Shown in pieces: positions 27,568-37,263 of a stretch of DNA of 64,000 bases. The position numbers were made by a program, and so were the translations under genes. Source of the DNA: Rheinheimera sp. D18 (lineage in GTDB: Bacteria; Pseudomonadota; Gammaproteobacteria; Enterobacterales; Alteromonadaceae); NCBI RefSeq assembly GCF_004345025.1, contig NZ_CP037745.1:496001-560000 (forward strand). Reading direction: 5' to 3'. The stretch's first letter is position 1. Each line of letters begins with the position of its first letter. The notes under the pieces are model-generated. The model made no database searches. It was not told where the DNA came from and was given only the letters and a program-made list of their open reading frames with translations.

Positions 27568-28668
27568 ATGAAAATAACAGATATTAGATTAGGTATGCTG
27601 CGTGTACCTTTAAAAACACCCTTTAAAACAGCGCTGCGTACGGTAAACACCATTGAAGATATTGTGGTTATGGTAGAAACCGACACTGGCCACGTTGGCT
27701 ATGGTGCAGCGCCTGCTACAGCGGTAATTACCGGCGATATTCATGGCTCTATTATTGCGGCAATTCGTACCGTAATTAAGCCAAAACTCATTGGGCAAGA
27801 TATTGCCGATTTGAACCATATAGTCCGGCTGATACAAAATTGCATAATGAAAAACTTCAGCGCTAAAGCTGCAGTAGAAATAGCTGTTTATGACTTATTC
27901 GCCCAGATGTTTAAGGCGCCGTTATATAAAGTGTTGGGTGGCGGTGTGCCAAAAATTACCACCGACATTACGATCAGTGTTGATTACATCGACAAAATGG
28001 TCGCTGACTCATTAGATGCAATTGAGCGCGGCTTTGAAACGCTTAAAGTCAAAGTGGGCAAAGATATTGGTGTTGATATTGAACGAGTTAAAGCCATTTA
28101 TGCTGCGGTTGAAGGCAAAGCATTAATTCGTTTAGATGCCAACCAAGGCTGGACAGCTAAAGAAGCGGTATACGCGCTACATAAGCTTGAAGATGCGGGT
28201 GTTCGTTTAGAATTAGTTGAGCAACCGGTAAAAGCCTATGATTTAGAGGGGCTAAAATTTATTACCGAACGTGTGCATACACCGGTTATGGCGGATGAAA
28301 GCAGTTTTGGCCCCCGCGAGGTTATTGACCTAATTAAAATGCGCGCGGCTGACATCATCAACATTAAGTTGATGAAAACGGGCGGCATTGCCAATGCCAT
28401 TAAAATCGCCGACATTTGCTCGTTCTACGATATGCAATGCATGATTGGCTGTATGCTTGAAGGTAGTATTAGCGTGGCTGCAGCAGTACACGTGGCTGTG
28501 GCTAAGTCTGATATCATCACTAAAATTGACCTAGACGGGCCATCGTTATCGTTGTTTGACCCGGTAACTAGCAGTGTGAAATTTAATGATGCTGATATTA
28601 CTATTGGTGATGCGCCGGGTTTGGGTATTACCGCAATCGAAAATTTAGAGCTGTTACCTAACCACTAA
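27568..28668 (+). CDS. ykfB: L-Ala-D/L-Glu epimerase (dipeptide epimerase)
   Basis: A 366-residue enolase-superfamily enzyme of the muconate lactonizing subgroup. Seen: catalytic KxK (Lys160, Lys162), metal ligands Asp190 (RLDANQG), Glu218 (VEQP) and Asp243 (MADES), and the opposite catalytic Lys267 (NIKLMKTGG). The D-L-D motif (Asp321, Asp323) in known dipeptide epimerases binds the alpha-ammonium group of the substrate. These residues lie within one position of those in Bacillus AEE as I recall them. The enzyme converts murein-derived L-Ala-D-Glu to L-Ala-L-Glu for further breakdown. Its place directly after the NlpC/P60 peptidase supports this. Confidence 0.9.
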   Translation: MKITDIRLGMLRVPLKTPFKTALRTVNTIEDIVVMVETDTGHVGYGAAPATAVITGDIHGSIIAAIRTVIKPKLIGQDIADLNHIVRLIQNCIMKNFSAKAAVEIAVYDLFAQMFKAPLYKVLGGGVPKITTDITISVDYIDKMVADSLDAIERGFETLKVKVGKDIGVDIERVKAIYAAVEGKALIRLDANQGWTAKEAVYALHKLEDAGVRLELVEQPVKAYDLEGLKFITERVHTPVMADESSFGPREVIDLIKMRAADIINIKLMKTGGIANAIKIADICSFYDMQCMIGCMLEGSISVAAAVHVAVAKSDIITKIDLDGPSLSLFDPVTSSVKFNDADITIGDAPGLGITAIENLELLPNH

Positions 28669-28674
28669 CTTAAG

Positions 28675-28695
28675 CTAGCGGCGAAAGGCCGCTAG
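28675..28695. terminator. Hairpin between convergent epimerase and RpiR-type genes
   Basis: Perfect stem CTAGCGGC / GCCGCTAG with a GAAAG loop. The hairpin contains the stop codon of the RpiR-type gene. No U-tract follows on either strand, so it may be a weak or factor-dependent terminator. Confidence 0.45.
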
Positions 28696-29528
28696 AGTAA
28701 ATCATCTATCTCGGCGGGGGTTTTTAGCTGATGCTCAACATTGTGACGTTGGCATAATAGTAAATACAAAATATGGCACAGATGTTGTTGCGCTAGCTGC
28801 ACAAGTATAGGATTAATCCGTTCATTCTCGTCGCCGCTTAGCGCATATAACGCTGTAGTTGCTGCCATACTTAACGCGTTAGTTTTATAACTGGTTAAGC
28901 TAATGAGCGGAATATTTTTATGTGTGGCGTAACGCGCTAGTTTAAGTAAATCGGGTTCTTGCCCTGATTCTGATATCAGTAACATCACACTGTTGCTATT
29001 AAGAGTACTAGCCATTTGCACAACTAAACTGGGGTCGCTATGCAGTATGGCTAATTTACCTAACTGTAATAAGCGAAATTGTAGATCTTGCGCCACAATG
29101 TTTGACGCGCCAAACCCTGAAATAAGTATTTTATCGGCCTGGTTTACGCTGTTGGCGGCATCTAATAATAGCTTTTCGTCATTAACGTCTAAAATACCGC
29201 GTAAATGGCTGTGCAAACTAAACTGCAACTGCTCCACTAAGGTAAACAAATCACTTTGTACTGGGTTTAATTCTGGGCTGTCACGGTTTAACGTTGAGGC
29301 GGTTATTACCGCTTCACTGACAGCGAGTTTTAAATCAGGATAACCTTTATAGCCTAACTTCTGACAAAACTTAACCACGCTAGACTGACTAGTACCTACG
29401 GCATCTGCTAACTGTTGCGATGAATAGTCACGTAACAAATTCGCATTATCGAGAATAAAATCTGCTAGTTTGCGTTCGATCACTGACATCTGTTCAAGCA
29501 TGCCGCGGATCTTAAGTAAACACATCAT
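28692..29528 (-). CDS. RpiR/MurR family transcriptional regulator (HTH-SIS)
   Basis: A 278-residue regulator. Residues ~10-80 are an HTH_6 domain (IERKLADFILDN, then SSQQLADAVGTSQSSVVKFCQKLG, split by a few residues) and ~115-250 a SIS domain (KILISGFGASNIVAQDL; MLLISESGQEPDLLKLARYA) that binds a phosphorylated sugar. Family members include MurR (MurNAc-6-phosphate) and HexR. The location beside a murein-peptide peptidase and epimerase suggests a cell-wall-derived effector, but this is inference. Two ATG codons stand in tandem at the start; AGAGGA lies about 11 bases upstream. Confidence 0.85.
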   Translation of the reverse strand: MMCLLKIRGMLEQMSVIERKLADFILDNANLLRDYSSQQLADAVGTSQSSVVKFCQKLGYKGYPDLKLAVSEAVITASTLNRDSPELNPVQSDLFTLVEQLQFSLHSHLRGILDVNDEKLLLDAANSVNQADKILISGFGASNIVAQDLQFRLLQLGKLAILHSDPSLVVQMASTLNSNSVMLLISESGQEPDLLKLARYATHKNIPLISLTSYKTNALSMAATTALYALSGDENERINPILVQLAQQHLCHILYLLLCQRHNVEHQLKTPAEIDDLL

Positions 29529-29606
29529 AAAGTTGTTATCCTCTTGCGCAGTTTTATACCACGTCTGATTTTTAGGAATTTGTTATTAACTATGTGACTA
29601 AGTATT

Positions 29607-29619
29607 GAATAATTTATTC
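29607..29619. promoter_or_regulatory. Palindrome upstream of the rpiR-type gene
   Basis: GAATAA-T-TTATTC, about 80 bases upstream of the rpiR-type start and ~290 upstream of mraZ. It shares GAAT-N5-ATTC with the repeat at 26096. AT-rich, so only a weak candidate for an autoregulatory site. Confidence 0.25.
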
Positions 29620-29791
29620 TAAATTAGCAAGCAACGCGGTAAAAAACATCAATTTAGTCGCCAGCTTGTATTGATGGGCGATGCCGCTATAGATTTTTCA
29701 CTATATTTTATTTTTCTGACCAAAATCATCATCTTCGCTGTAGCACTTATATCCAGTGTGATCACAATCGATCAATCACTTTGTTTTTACC

Positions 29792-29854
29792 TTGACAATG
29801 GTCAAACCTGCACCCTAAACTGTGTTGTTGTGGGGTTTTGTGGGTAAAAGTGGA
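29792..29854 (+). promoter_or_regulatory. mraZ promoter with MraZ-binding direct repeats
   Basis: A perfect -35 TTGACA (29792-29797) and a weak -10 TAAACT (29816-29821, 18-base spacing) precede three direct repeats, GTGGG at 29830, GTGGG at 29840 and GTGGA at 29850, exactly ten bases apart. Repeats of TGGG with five-base spacers are the known binding site of MraZ, which represses its own dcw operon. The rest of the 377-base gap 29529-29905 holds only AT-rich sequence and the palindrome at 29607. Confidence 0.8.
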
Positions 29855-29905
29855 TCAAAAAGCTTACTCGCAAATAAAATTAATAAATAATTGCACAGGA
29901 AGCTT

Positions 29906-30370
29906 ATGTTTCGTGGCTCATTTACACTGACATTAGACGAGAAAGGACGGTTAGCGATACCTACGCGCTACCGCGATTTTCTGCTGTCTGATGCAAAGGG
30001 CCACCTCATTTGTACCATAGATTTACATGACCCCTGCTTACTATTGTACCCGCTTGCCGAGTGGGAAGAAATTGAAGAAAAGCTAAAACGCTTGTCTAGC
30101 TTAAACCCGCAAGAACGCCGCTTACAGCGCGTATTGTTGGGTAATGCGACCGACTGTGAAATGGATAAAAATGGCCGTATTTTAGTGCCGGCATCACTAC
30201 GTGAGCATGCCGGTTTAAGCAAAAATATCCGTCTAGTTGGTCAACTCAATAAATTTGAAATCTGGGATGAAACTGCCTGGCATGACCGTCTAGCTGCTGA
30301 TATTGCACTAGAGCAGGCTCAAGCGGGTGAGGTTGAATTGTCAGAAAGATTACAGGACTTTGCACTGTAG
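29906..30370 (+). CDS. mraZ: MraZ, transcriptional regulator of the dcw operon
   Basis: A 154-residue protein with the two AbrB-like SpoVT-type halves of Mra[19 protein letters not shown] (~5-22) and [21 protein letters not shown] (split across ~75-95). It binds the TGGG repeats upstream and represses the cluster. The frame is open from a TTG at 29891, but ATG 29906 gives the canonical N-terminus MFRGSF and has CAGGAAG at the right distance. The rsmH start follows its stop by one base. Confidence 0.97.
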   Translation: MFRGSFTLTLDEKGRLAIPTRYRDFLLSDAKGHLICTIDLHDPCLLLYPLAEWEEIEEKLKRLSSLNPQERRLQRVLLGNATDCEMDKNGRILVPASLREHAGLSKNIRLVGQLNKFEIWDETAWHDRLAADIALEQAQAGEVELSERLQDFAL

Positions 30371-30371
30371 A

Positions 30372-31316
30372 ATGAATGCATCAGCCCACATTTCCGTATT
30401 ATTGCAAGAAGCAATAGACGGCTTAGCACTGAAAAACGATGGTTGCTACCTTGATGGCACCTTCGGTCGTGGTGGGCATAGCCGCGCAATTTTAGCTAAG
30501 TTAGGGCCAAACGGCCGCTTGTTCGCTATAGATCGCGACCCTACTGCAATAGCCTCGGCTGAGCAGCTAACCGCTGACCCACGTTTTCATATAACCCATA
30601 GCCCGTTTGCTGCTTTAGCAACTATTGCCGAACAGTTAAGCATTGTTGGCGCTATAGATGGTATTTTGCTTGATCTTGGTGTGTCTTCACCACAGCTAGA
30701 CGATGCCGACCGCGGTTTTAGCTTTATGCGTGATGGCCCATTAGATATGCGTATGGACCCAAGTTCTGGTATTAGTGCGGCTAATTGGTTAGCGCAGGCT
30801 GACGTAGAAGATATTAGCTTTGTGTTACGGGAATATGGCGAAGAAAAATTTGCTTGGCGTATTGCGCAAGCCATCGTTGCCGCGCGTAGTGAAGCCGCTA
30901 TTACCCGCACTGCACAGTTAGCTAAATTAATTAGCGACAGCGTGCCAAAAAGCAATAAAGAGAAAAAACACCCTGCAACCCGCAGCTTTCAAGCCATTCG
31001 TATTTATATTAACAGCGAGCTGGAGCAGGTTAATCAGGCATTGCATGCGGCTATGCAGGTATTAAAACCTGGCGGCCGCTTAGTCGTTATTAGTTTTCAC
31101 TCGTTAGAAGACCGCCTAGTAAAGCAGTTTATGCGTCGCTTTGCTAAAGGTGAGCCAATACCGCGCGGCATTCCGCTAACTGCAGCGCAAATGAATCAGC
31201 GCACCGAGCTAACCTTAGTTGGCAAAGCCATAATGCCTTCTGAGCAAGAGCTAGAGTTAAACCCGCGAGCGCGCAGTGCCGTGCTTCGTATCGCACAGAA
31301 GCAAACGCATGACTAA
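30372..31316 (+). CDS. rsmH: RsmH, 16S rRNA (cytosine1402-N4)-methyltransferase
   Basis: A 314-residue methyltransferase. Seen: [13 protein letters not shown] near the N-terminus, [14 protein letters not shown] (SAM-binding), [21 protein letters not shown] and [17 protein letters not shown], all RsmH hallmarks. It N4-methylates C1402, the same nucleotide that RsmI (also in this window) 2'-O-methylates. The frame continues upstream into mraZ, but ATG 30372 matches the family start. It overlaps ftsL by eight bases. Confidence 0.97.
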   Translation: MNASAHISVLLQEAIDGLALKNDGCYLDGTFGRGGHSRAILAKLGPNGRLFAIDRDPTAIASAEQLTADPRFHITHSPFAALATIAEQLSIVGAIDGILLDLGVSSPQLDDADRGFSFMRDGPLDMRMDPSSGISAANWLAQADVEDISFVLREYGEEKFAWRIAQAIVAARSEAAITRTAQLAKLISDSVPKSNKEKKHPATRSFQAIRIYINSELEQVNQALHAAMQVLKPGGRLVVISFHSLEDRLVKQFMRRFAKGEPIPRGIPLTAAQMNQRTELTLVGKAIMPSEQELELNPRARSAVLRIAQKQTHD

Positions 31317-31617
31317 TATTAAATTGCATTGGCTTATTGTTAACGACTGGCACCAGCAAAAGAAGCTGGTTTTGTTGTTATTGGCCTGCATAATTTCGGC
31401 GTTAGTTGTAGTGCATTTTGCCCACCTCAATCGTCAGTTAACTATTGCCCAAGATGACCTTTATCAGCAGCGCGACCAGCTGGATATCGAATGGCGTAAT
31501 TTAGTGTTGGAACAGCGTGCGTTGTCGGAACATAGCCGGGTTGAAGATATCGCTCGTAATCGCTTAAATATGCATCGCCCTGCCGGCGCGCAAGATATTG
31601 CGGTAACTGTGCCATGA
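31309..31617 (+). CDS. ftsL: Cell division protein FtsL
   Basis: A 102-residue bitopic membrane protein: a short cytoplasmic N-terminus, one membrane helix ([19 protein letters not shown], ~26-44) and a periplasmic coiled-coil region (~48-95), the classic FtsL layout. It forms the FtsQLB complex that activates septal synthesis by FtsWI. The start at ATG 31309 overlaps the rsmH end by eight bases; an earlier in-frame ATG at 31276 inside rsmH is unlikely. Its stop overlaps the ftsI start (ATGA). Confidence 0.94.
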   Translation: MTNIKLHWLIVNDWHQQKKLVLLLLACIISALVVVHFAHLNRQLTIAQDDLYQQRDQLDIEWRNLVLEQRALSEHSRVEDIARNRLNMHRPAGAQDIAVTVP

Positions 31618-33365
31618 GTCGGGCTAAGAAGATGTCTCAAGCTAAAGGTCGTTCGGTACCATCGGTACTTGGCTGGCGTTTTGCTTTTGTTTTAATGACC
31701 TTGGCCGGTGTGTTTAGCGCTTTAGTAGTGCGTGCCGCTTGGTTACAAGTGGTTGAACCAGAAATGTTAGTAAGCCAAGGTGATATGCGCAGCCTAAGGG
31801 TTGAGGCTGACACGGTATTACGCGGTATGATCTTTGATCGCAACGGCGAAGAGCTGGCGATGAGCATACCGGTTGAGGCTATTTGGGCCGACCCCAAAGT
31901 AGTCATCGAGCGTCATGCTTCAGCTGACGAGCGGCGCTGGCACGCACTGGCTGACATTTTACAAATGAGTTCAGCACAGCTACTAACTAAAATTGGCGAC
32001 AACCCGCAGCGGCGGTTTGTTTATTTACAGCGTCAGGTTAATCCTGCCGTAGTCGATTACGTTAAAAAGCTAAAAGTGCCGGGCATTTATTTTCGCCAAG
32101 AGTCGCGTCGCTATTACCCTGCGGGTGAAGTTACTGCTCAGCTAATTGGCTTTACCAACGTTGATGATATTGGCGTTGAAGGCATAGAAAAACGTTACGA
32201 CGAGTTTTTAACGGGCGCTGCTGGACGTAAAGTATTTCGTAAAGATGCCAAAGGTCGTGAAATAGAAGTAATAGAGCGAGCCAAGGCGCAGCAGCCGGGT
32301 AATTTGCATCTTAGTATTGATCAGCGTATTCAAACTGTTACTTACCGCGAACTAAAAAAAGCGGTGTTATCACATGGCGCTACCTCAGGCTCAGCTATTG
32401 TGGTGGATGTGCAAACTGGCGAAGTGCTTGCCATGGTTAACAGCCCATCATTTAATCCCAATAATCGTGGTAATGCTCCGGCCTATTTGTTTCGCAATCG
32501 CGCCATTACTGACACCTTTGAACCCGGTTCAACCATGAAGCCTCTAGCGGTATTAAGTGCGCTTGAGTTTGGTGCGACTAAGCTAGGCGCTACTGTTGAT
32601 ACCAGCCCAGGTTATATGCGCATTGGCGGCAGCTGGGTGCGTGATGCTAATAACTATAAAACACTTAGCCTAACCGGCATTATTCAAAAATCGAGCAACG
32701 TGGGTGTAAGCAAGCTAGTGCTGTCTATGCCGCATGAGCACGTACTTGGTTTGTATAGCAATATGGGGTTGGGTATTGATACCGGCCTTGGCTTAAATGG
32801 CGAAAGTAGTGGCATGTTAAGCCATCGTCGGCGTTGGTCGGATTTTGAACGTGCTACTTTAGCCTTTGGCTATGGTTTGTCAGTTACTGCAGCACAGTTA
32901 GCCAGAGCTTATGCCACTATGGCCAATGGTGGTATTAGTCGTCCGCTGACTATTTTGAAAAGTGAAAATCAGCAGCCGGGTGAGCAAGTGCTAGATAGCA
33001 GAAATGCGGCCGCGATGTTGGAAATGATGGAAGCGAATATTATGCCCGGTGGTACTGCCACCCGAGCTCAGGTTAAAGGTTATCGCGTGGGTGGCAAAAC
33101 AGGTACCGCGCGTAAAGCCATCGCTGGTGGTTATGGCGAAGATTATATCGCCTCGTTCGCCGGTGTCGGCCCTGTGTCTAATCCTCGCTTAGCTTGTGTC
33201 GTGGTTATTAATGAGCCCGCAGGTGATTTTTATCACGGTGGTGAAATAGCGGCGCCGGTTTTTGCCAATATCATGGGTGCAAGTATGCAGCTGTTAAATT
33301 TAACACCAGATGCACTAAACCAACCCAAGCTTTCTGCAATAACAGGGGGTAGCAATGCCGGTTAA
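31614..33365 (+). CDS. ftsI: FtsI (PBP3), septal peptidoglycan transpeptidase
   Basis: A 583-residue class B penicillin-binding protein. One membrane anchor (~20-42), a pedestal domain (~65-215), and a transpeptidase domain with Ser306 in STMK (306-309), SSN (360-362) and KTGT (494-497), nearly the same numbering as E. coli PBP3. It crosslinks septal peptidoglycan with FtsW as glycosyltransferase partner. The start overlaps ftsL by four bases and the end overlaps murE by eleven. Confidence 0.97.
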   Translation: MSRAKKMSQAKGRSVPSVLGWRFAFVLMTLAGVFSALVVRAAWLQVVEPEMLVSQGDMRSLRVEADTVLRGMIFDRNGEELAMSIPVEAIWADPKVVIERHASADERRWHALADILQMSSAQLLTKIGDNPQRRFVYLQRQVNPAVVDYVKKLKVPGIYFRQESRRYYPAGEVTAQLIGFTNVDDIGVEGIEKRYDEFLTGAAGRKVFRKDAKGREIEVIERAKAQQPGNLHLSIDQRIQTVTYRELKKAVLSHGATSGSAIVVDVQTGEVLAMVNSPSFNPNNRGNAPAYLFRNRAITDTFEPGSTMKPLAVLSALEFGATKLGATVDTSPGYMRIGGSWVRDANNYKTLSLTGIIQKSSNVGVSKLVLSMPHEHVLGLYSNMGLGIDTGLGLNGESSGMLSHRRRWSDFERATLAFGYGLSVTAAQLARAYATMANGGISRPLTILKSENQQPGEQVLDSRNAAAMLEMMEANIMPGGTATRAQVKGYRVGGKTGTARKAIAGGYGEDYIASFAGVGPVSNPRLACVVVINEPAGDFYHGGEIAAPVFANIMGASMQLLNLTPDALNQPKLSAITGGSNAG

Positions 33366-34812
33366 TTCTAAGCAGTGGTTGGCCTTGTATGCCAATGATG
33401 TACCAGATGTTGAGCTAGAGCAGTTACAGCTAGATAGCCGTAACGTTGGCGTTAATGACGTATTTTTAGCTATTCCTGGTGTGCAACAACATGGTAAACA
33501 GTTTATTAGCCAAGCTTTAGCGCAAGGCGCGGGTTTGGTGCTAACCAACGAAGGTAGCTACAACGACAAACGTGTGGTGGTATTGCCAGAACTGGTGCAA
33601 CTACTGCCGGCACTGGCCGCAAATTTTTATCAGCAACCGGCGCGACAACTGCAATTAGTTGGTATAACCGGCACTAATGGTAAATCCAGCACGGCATTTT
33701 TTATTAGTCGTTTAGCTGAGCAATTAGCTCTGCCCGCTGCAGTTATTGGCACGCTAGGCTATGGTTCGTGCAGCAACCTAACGCCGTTGCCAAATACCAC
33801 ACCGCATTATGTTGATATACAACGTATTTTATCACTTAGCGTGGTTAATAATGCCAAGTTAGTTGCTATGGAAGTGTCGTCGCATGCGTTAGCGCAGCAT
33901 CGGGTTGCGGGTTTATTGTTTGATGTCTCGGTTTTTACTAACCTAACCCGCGATCATCTAGATTATCACGGCTCTATGGCCGAATACGCCGCAGCAAAAG
34001 CGACGTTATTTACGCCACAGTTAAGCCGTGCTGCGGTAATTAATGTATCTGATGAATTTGGCCGTAAGCTGGCCGCGCAAAGCCAAGTTCCGGTATTTGC
34101 TTATGGTAAAGCTGAAGACTGTGCCGGTTTTAGCCAGTATCTTGGTTATTCTAACGTTGTTGTGACCACCGAAGGTTATCAGCTTAAACTAAGCAGCCAC
34201 TTATCTGAACAACGGTTTTATTTACCGCTGTTAGGCGAATTTAATATTCAAAATACACTGGCTGCAATAGCGAGTTTATTGGTGCTTGGCTATGACTTCG
34301 CTGCAATTATTACTGCTTGCAGCCAGCTACAACCGGTGCCAGGCAGAATGGAACAGTTTAAGTTTCCACAAAATTTTACCGCCGTTGTCGATTACGCTCA
34401 TACCCCAGATGCATTACAGCAAGCGCTACAGTCATTACGTTTACATTGTAAAGGCCGCTTATGGTGTGTGTTTGGCTGCGGTGGTGACCGTGACCGCGGC
34501 AAACGGCCAATAATGGGCCAAATTGCCGAGCTTTATGCCGACCATGTAATTGTTACTGCTGATAATCCGCGCAGCGAAGATGTTGTTGCTATTTGCGAAG
34601 ATATTGCCGCAGGTATGAGCCCTGACGGCAGCTATACCATTGAGCCTGATCGACAAAGTGCCATTAAGCTAGCGCTGATCAGCGCACAAGCACATGACAT
34701 CGTGCTTATCGCTGGTAAAGGGCATGAAACTATTCAAATTATTGGTACTGAGCAGCGGCAATATGATGAACGTGCTTATCTTCGCCAGCTTATTGCGGAG
34801 ATGCCAGCATGA
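33355..34812 (+). CDS. murE: MurE, UDP-MurNAc-L-Ala-D-Glu:meso-DAP ligase
   Basis: A 485-residue Mur ligase. ATP-binding motif TGTNGKSS (105-112), the central motif with HALAQHRV and TRDHLDYHG, and the C-terminal DNPR (403-406), the motif that selects meso-diaminopimelate rather than lysine. So the wall is DAP-type, as expected in a Gram-negative. It adds the third stem-peptide residue in the cytoplasm. The start overlaps the end of ftsI by eleven bases and its stop overlaps murF (ATGA). Confidence 0.97.
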   Translation: MPVNSKQWLALYANDVPDVELEQLQLDSRNVGVNDVFLAIPGVQQHGKQFISQALAQGAGLVLTNEGSYNDKRVVVLPELVQLLPALAANFYQQPARQLQLVGITGTNGKSSTAFFISRLAEQLALPAAVIGTLGYGSCSNLTPLPNTTPHYVDIQRILSLSVVNNAKLVAMEVSSHALAQHRVAGLLFDVSVFTNLTRDHLDYHGSMAEYAAAKATLFTPQLSRAAVINVSDEFGRKLAAQSQVPVFAYGKAEDCAGFSQYLGYSNVVVTTEGYQLKLSSHLSEQRFYLPLLGEFNIQNTLAAIASLLVLGYDFAAIITACSQLQPVPGRMEQFKFPQNFTAVVDYAHTPDALQQALQSLRLHCKGRLWCVFGCGGDRDRGKRPIMGQIAELYADHVIVTADNPRSEDVVAICEDIAAGMSPDGSYTIEPDRQSAIKLALISAQAHDIVLIAGKGHETIQIIGTEQRQYDERAYLRQLIAEMPA

Positions 34813-36185
34813 TAAAATTAAATTGTGCAGAAATTGCGTTAATGCTCGATGGTAGCTTAGTCGGCCACAACGTCAGTATTTTAAATGTCAGTACAGACAG
34901 CCGAACTATTGCGAACGACGATTTGTTTATCGCCTTAAAAGGCCCTAATTTTGATGGGTCAGCATTTATTGCAGAGGTAAAGGCTAAAGGTGCGGCAGCG
35001 GTTGTTGTAGAGCAAGCGGTAAATGTCGATATTCCACAAATTATTGTGCACGACACTCATCTGGCATTAGGCCAGTTAGCGGCTGCGGTAAAAGCCCGCT
35101 TAGCGGTAAAAACGGTAGCAGTAACTGGCAGTGCGGGTAAAACTACAGTCAAAGAAATGATCGCGGCTATCTTAAGCCGACGTGGCCGTGTGTTAGCTAC
35201 GCAGGGCAATTTTAATAATGATATTGGCGTACCGCTTACTATGTTGCGTCTTAGCGAAAAGCATGACTATGCCGTGCTTGAACTGGGTGCTAATCATCAA
35301 GGTGAAATAGCCTATACCACTGCGCTGGCAAAACCCGATGTTGCCATTATTACCAACGTTGCCGCTTCGCACCTAGAGGGTTTTGGCGACGTAGATGGGG
35401 TGGCGCGGGCAAAAGGTGAAATTTTTAATGCTATTACTGAGCAAGGTTTAGCCATTATTCCAGCCGACAGCCAGTATTGCGATTATTGGCTACAGCGTTT
35501 AGCCGGTAAGCAGGTAGTGCAGTTTTCTGCCACTAAAACGACGGATTACTGCGCACAGGCAATAGTTCTAGACGACCACGGTTGTGCCGGTTTTGAATTG
35601 GTTTGCCCACAAGGTAAGCAGTTTGTACAGTTAACACTGCCTGGTAAGCATAATGTTTCTAATGCCTTAGCTGCTGCCGCCGCGAGCATTGCTGTTGGCG
35701 CAAGCTTACTCGACGTGCAATTAGGTTTAGCGCAAATGCCCGCCGTTAAAGGCCGTGCCAATATTAACATGCTGTCACCGCAATTACGTCTGATTGACGA
35801 TACCTACAATGCCAATGTTGAGTCAGTTAAGGCCGCGATTGATTTGTTAACGGCGTTTGTTGGCTATCGCATATTAGTGCTAGGCGACATGGCGGAATTG
35901 GGTACTGACGCCCGTTTATACCATGAAGAGATAGGTTTATACGCACAAAAAGCAGGTGTTAATCTGTTGTTCACCCTTGGCGTGTTATCACAGAGCGCCA
36001 GCGATTTGTTTGCTGGACAAGGCGCTCATTTTAGTTCGCGCCAAGCGCTTATTCAGCGCTTAATGCCAATAGTATTAGAACAACAGGAAGTCACCCTGCT
36101 AGTGAAAGGCTCGCGTAGTGCGAAAATGGAATTAGTCGTACAAGACTTGCTAGAAAGATGTCAGCAGGAGAGTCACCCATGCTAG
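34809..36185 (+). CDS. murF: MurF, UDP-MurNAc-tripeptide:D-Ala-D-Ala ligase
   Basis: A 458-residue Mur ligase. ATP-binding loop [12 protein letters not shown] (from ~106), [23 protein letters not shown] and the C-terminal IDDTYNAN motif are all MurF-specific. It adds D-Ala-D-Ala, completing the cytoplasmic pentapeptide precursor; the D-Ala-D-Ala comes from Ddl encoded six genes later. It overlaps murE by four bases and mraY by seven. Confidence 0.97.
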   Translation: MIKLNCAEIALMLDGSLVGHNVSILNVSTDSRTIANDDLFIALKGPNFDGSAFIAEVKAKGAAAVVVEQAVNVDIPQIIVHDTHLALGQLAAAVKARLAVKTVAVTGSAGKTTVKEMIAAILSRRGRVLATQGNFNNDIGVPLTMLRLSEKHDYAVLELGANHQGEIAYTTALAKPDVAIITNVAASHLEGFGDVDGVARAKGEIFNAITEQGLAIIPADSQYCDYWLQRLAGKQVVQFSATKTTDYCAQAIVLDDHGCAGFELVCPQGKQFVQLTLPGKHNVSNALAAAAASIAVGASLLDVQLGLAQMPAVKGRANINMLSPQLRLIDDTYNANVESVKAAIDLLTAFVGYRILVLGDMAELGTDARLYHEEIGLYAQKAGVNLLFTLGVLSQSASDLFAGQGAHFSSRQALIQRLMPIVLEQQEVTLLVKGSRSAKMELVVQDLLERCQQESHPC

Positions 36186-37261
36186 TTTGGTTAGCCGAGT
36201 ACTTAACCCAGTATTTTAATGCGTTTAACGTGTTTAGTTATCTAACGTTTCGCGCCATTTTGGGTATTTTAACCTCGTTATTTTTAAGTTTATATTTAGG
36301 GCCTAAACTCATTGCCCGCTTACAACGCATGCAAATTGGTCAGGTTGTGCGTGGTGACGGCCCAGAAAGTCATTTCTCGAAAAAAGGCACGCCTACGATG
36401 GGCGGCTTGCTAATTTTGGGCGCGGTGTTAATAAGTACCTTACTATGGGCTAATTTAGAAAATAAATATGTCTGGGTAGTACTTTTTGTTTTAGTCAGCT
36501 TTGGCTGGATTGGCTTTGTCGACGACTATCGCAAAGTGGTGCGTAAAGACCCTAAAGGCCTAATTGCGCGCTGGAAGTATTTTTGGCAATCCTTATTTGC
36601 TATTGCGGTGGCTGCGTTTTTGTATTTTACCGCCGAACGTCCAGCCGAAACCGCATTATTAGTGCCTTTTGTTAAAGACGTTATGCCGCAGTTAGGCTTA
36701 TTGTTTTTAGCGCTAAGCTATTTTGTTATTGTTGGTACTAGCAATGCCGTAAATCTTACTGACGGCCTAGACGGCTTAGCCATTGTGCCAACCATTATGG
36801 TAGCTGCCGCATTTGCCATTATTGCGTACTTAAGTGGCAACGTTAATTTTTCTAGTTATTTGCATATCCCTTATTTGCCTCACGCCAGCGAACTGGTGGT
36901 GGTTTGTGCCTCCTTGGTCGGCGCTGGTTTAGGCTTTTTGTGGTTTAACACCTATCCAGCCCAAGTATTTATGGGTGATGTGGGTTCATTAGCTTTAGGT
37001 GCCGTGCTAGGTGTCATTGCCATTTTAGTAAGACAAGAAATCGTGCTGTTTATTATGGGCGGCATCTTTGTTATGGAAACGGTCTCGGTCATTTTGCAAG
37101 TAGGCTCTTATAAGCTACGTGGTCAGCGCATTTTCCGAATGGCACCTATTCATCATCATTACGAACTAAAAGGCTGGCCAGAACCGCGGGTTATTGTGCG
37201 GTTTTGGATCTTGTCGATCATTTTTGTGCTGGTTGGCCTAGCCACCTTAAAGCTGAGATAA
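36179..37261 (+). CDS. mraY: MraY, phospho-MurNAc-pentapeptide translocase (lipid I synthase)
   Basis: A 360-residue integral membrane enzyme with about ten helices. Seen: [13 protein letters not shown], the aspartate-rich [20 protein letters not shown], and the HHH loop [13 protein letters not shown], which form the active site facing the cytoplasm. It transfers phospho-MurNAc-pentapeptide to undecaprenyl phosphate, making lipid I. An upstream in-frame ATG at 36158 lies inside murF; ATG 36179 matches the family start MLVWLAEYL. Confidence 0.97.
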   Translation: MLVWLAEYLTQYFNAFNVFSYLTFRAILGILTSLFLSLYLGPKLIARLQRMQIGQVVRGDGPESHFSKKGTPTMGGLLILGAVLISTLLWANLENKYVWVVLFVLVSFGWIGFVDDYRKVVRKDPKGLIARWKYFWQSLFAIAVAAFLYFTAERPAETALLVPFVKDVMPQLGLLFLALSYFVIVGTSNAVNLTDGLDGLAIVPTIMVAAAFAIIAYLSGNVNFSSYLHIPYLPHASELVVVCASLVGAGLGFLWFNTYPAQVFMGDVGSLALGAVLGVIAILVRQEIVLFIMGGIFVMETVSVILQVGSYKLRGQRIFRMAPIHHHYELKGWPEPRVIVRFWILSIIFVLVGLATLKLR

Positions 37262-37263
37262 CA

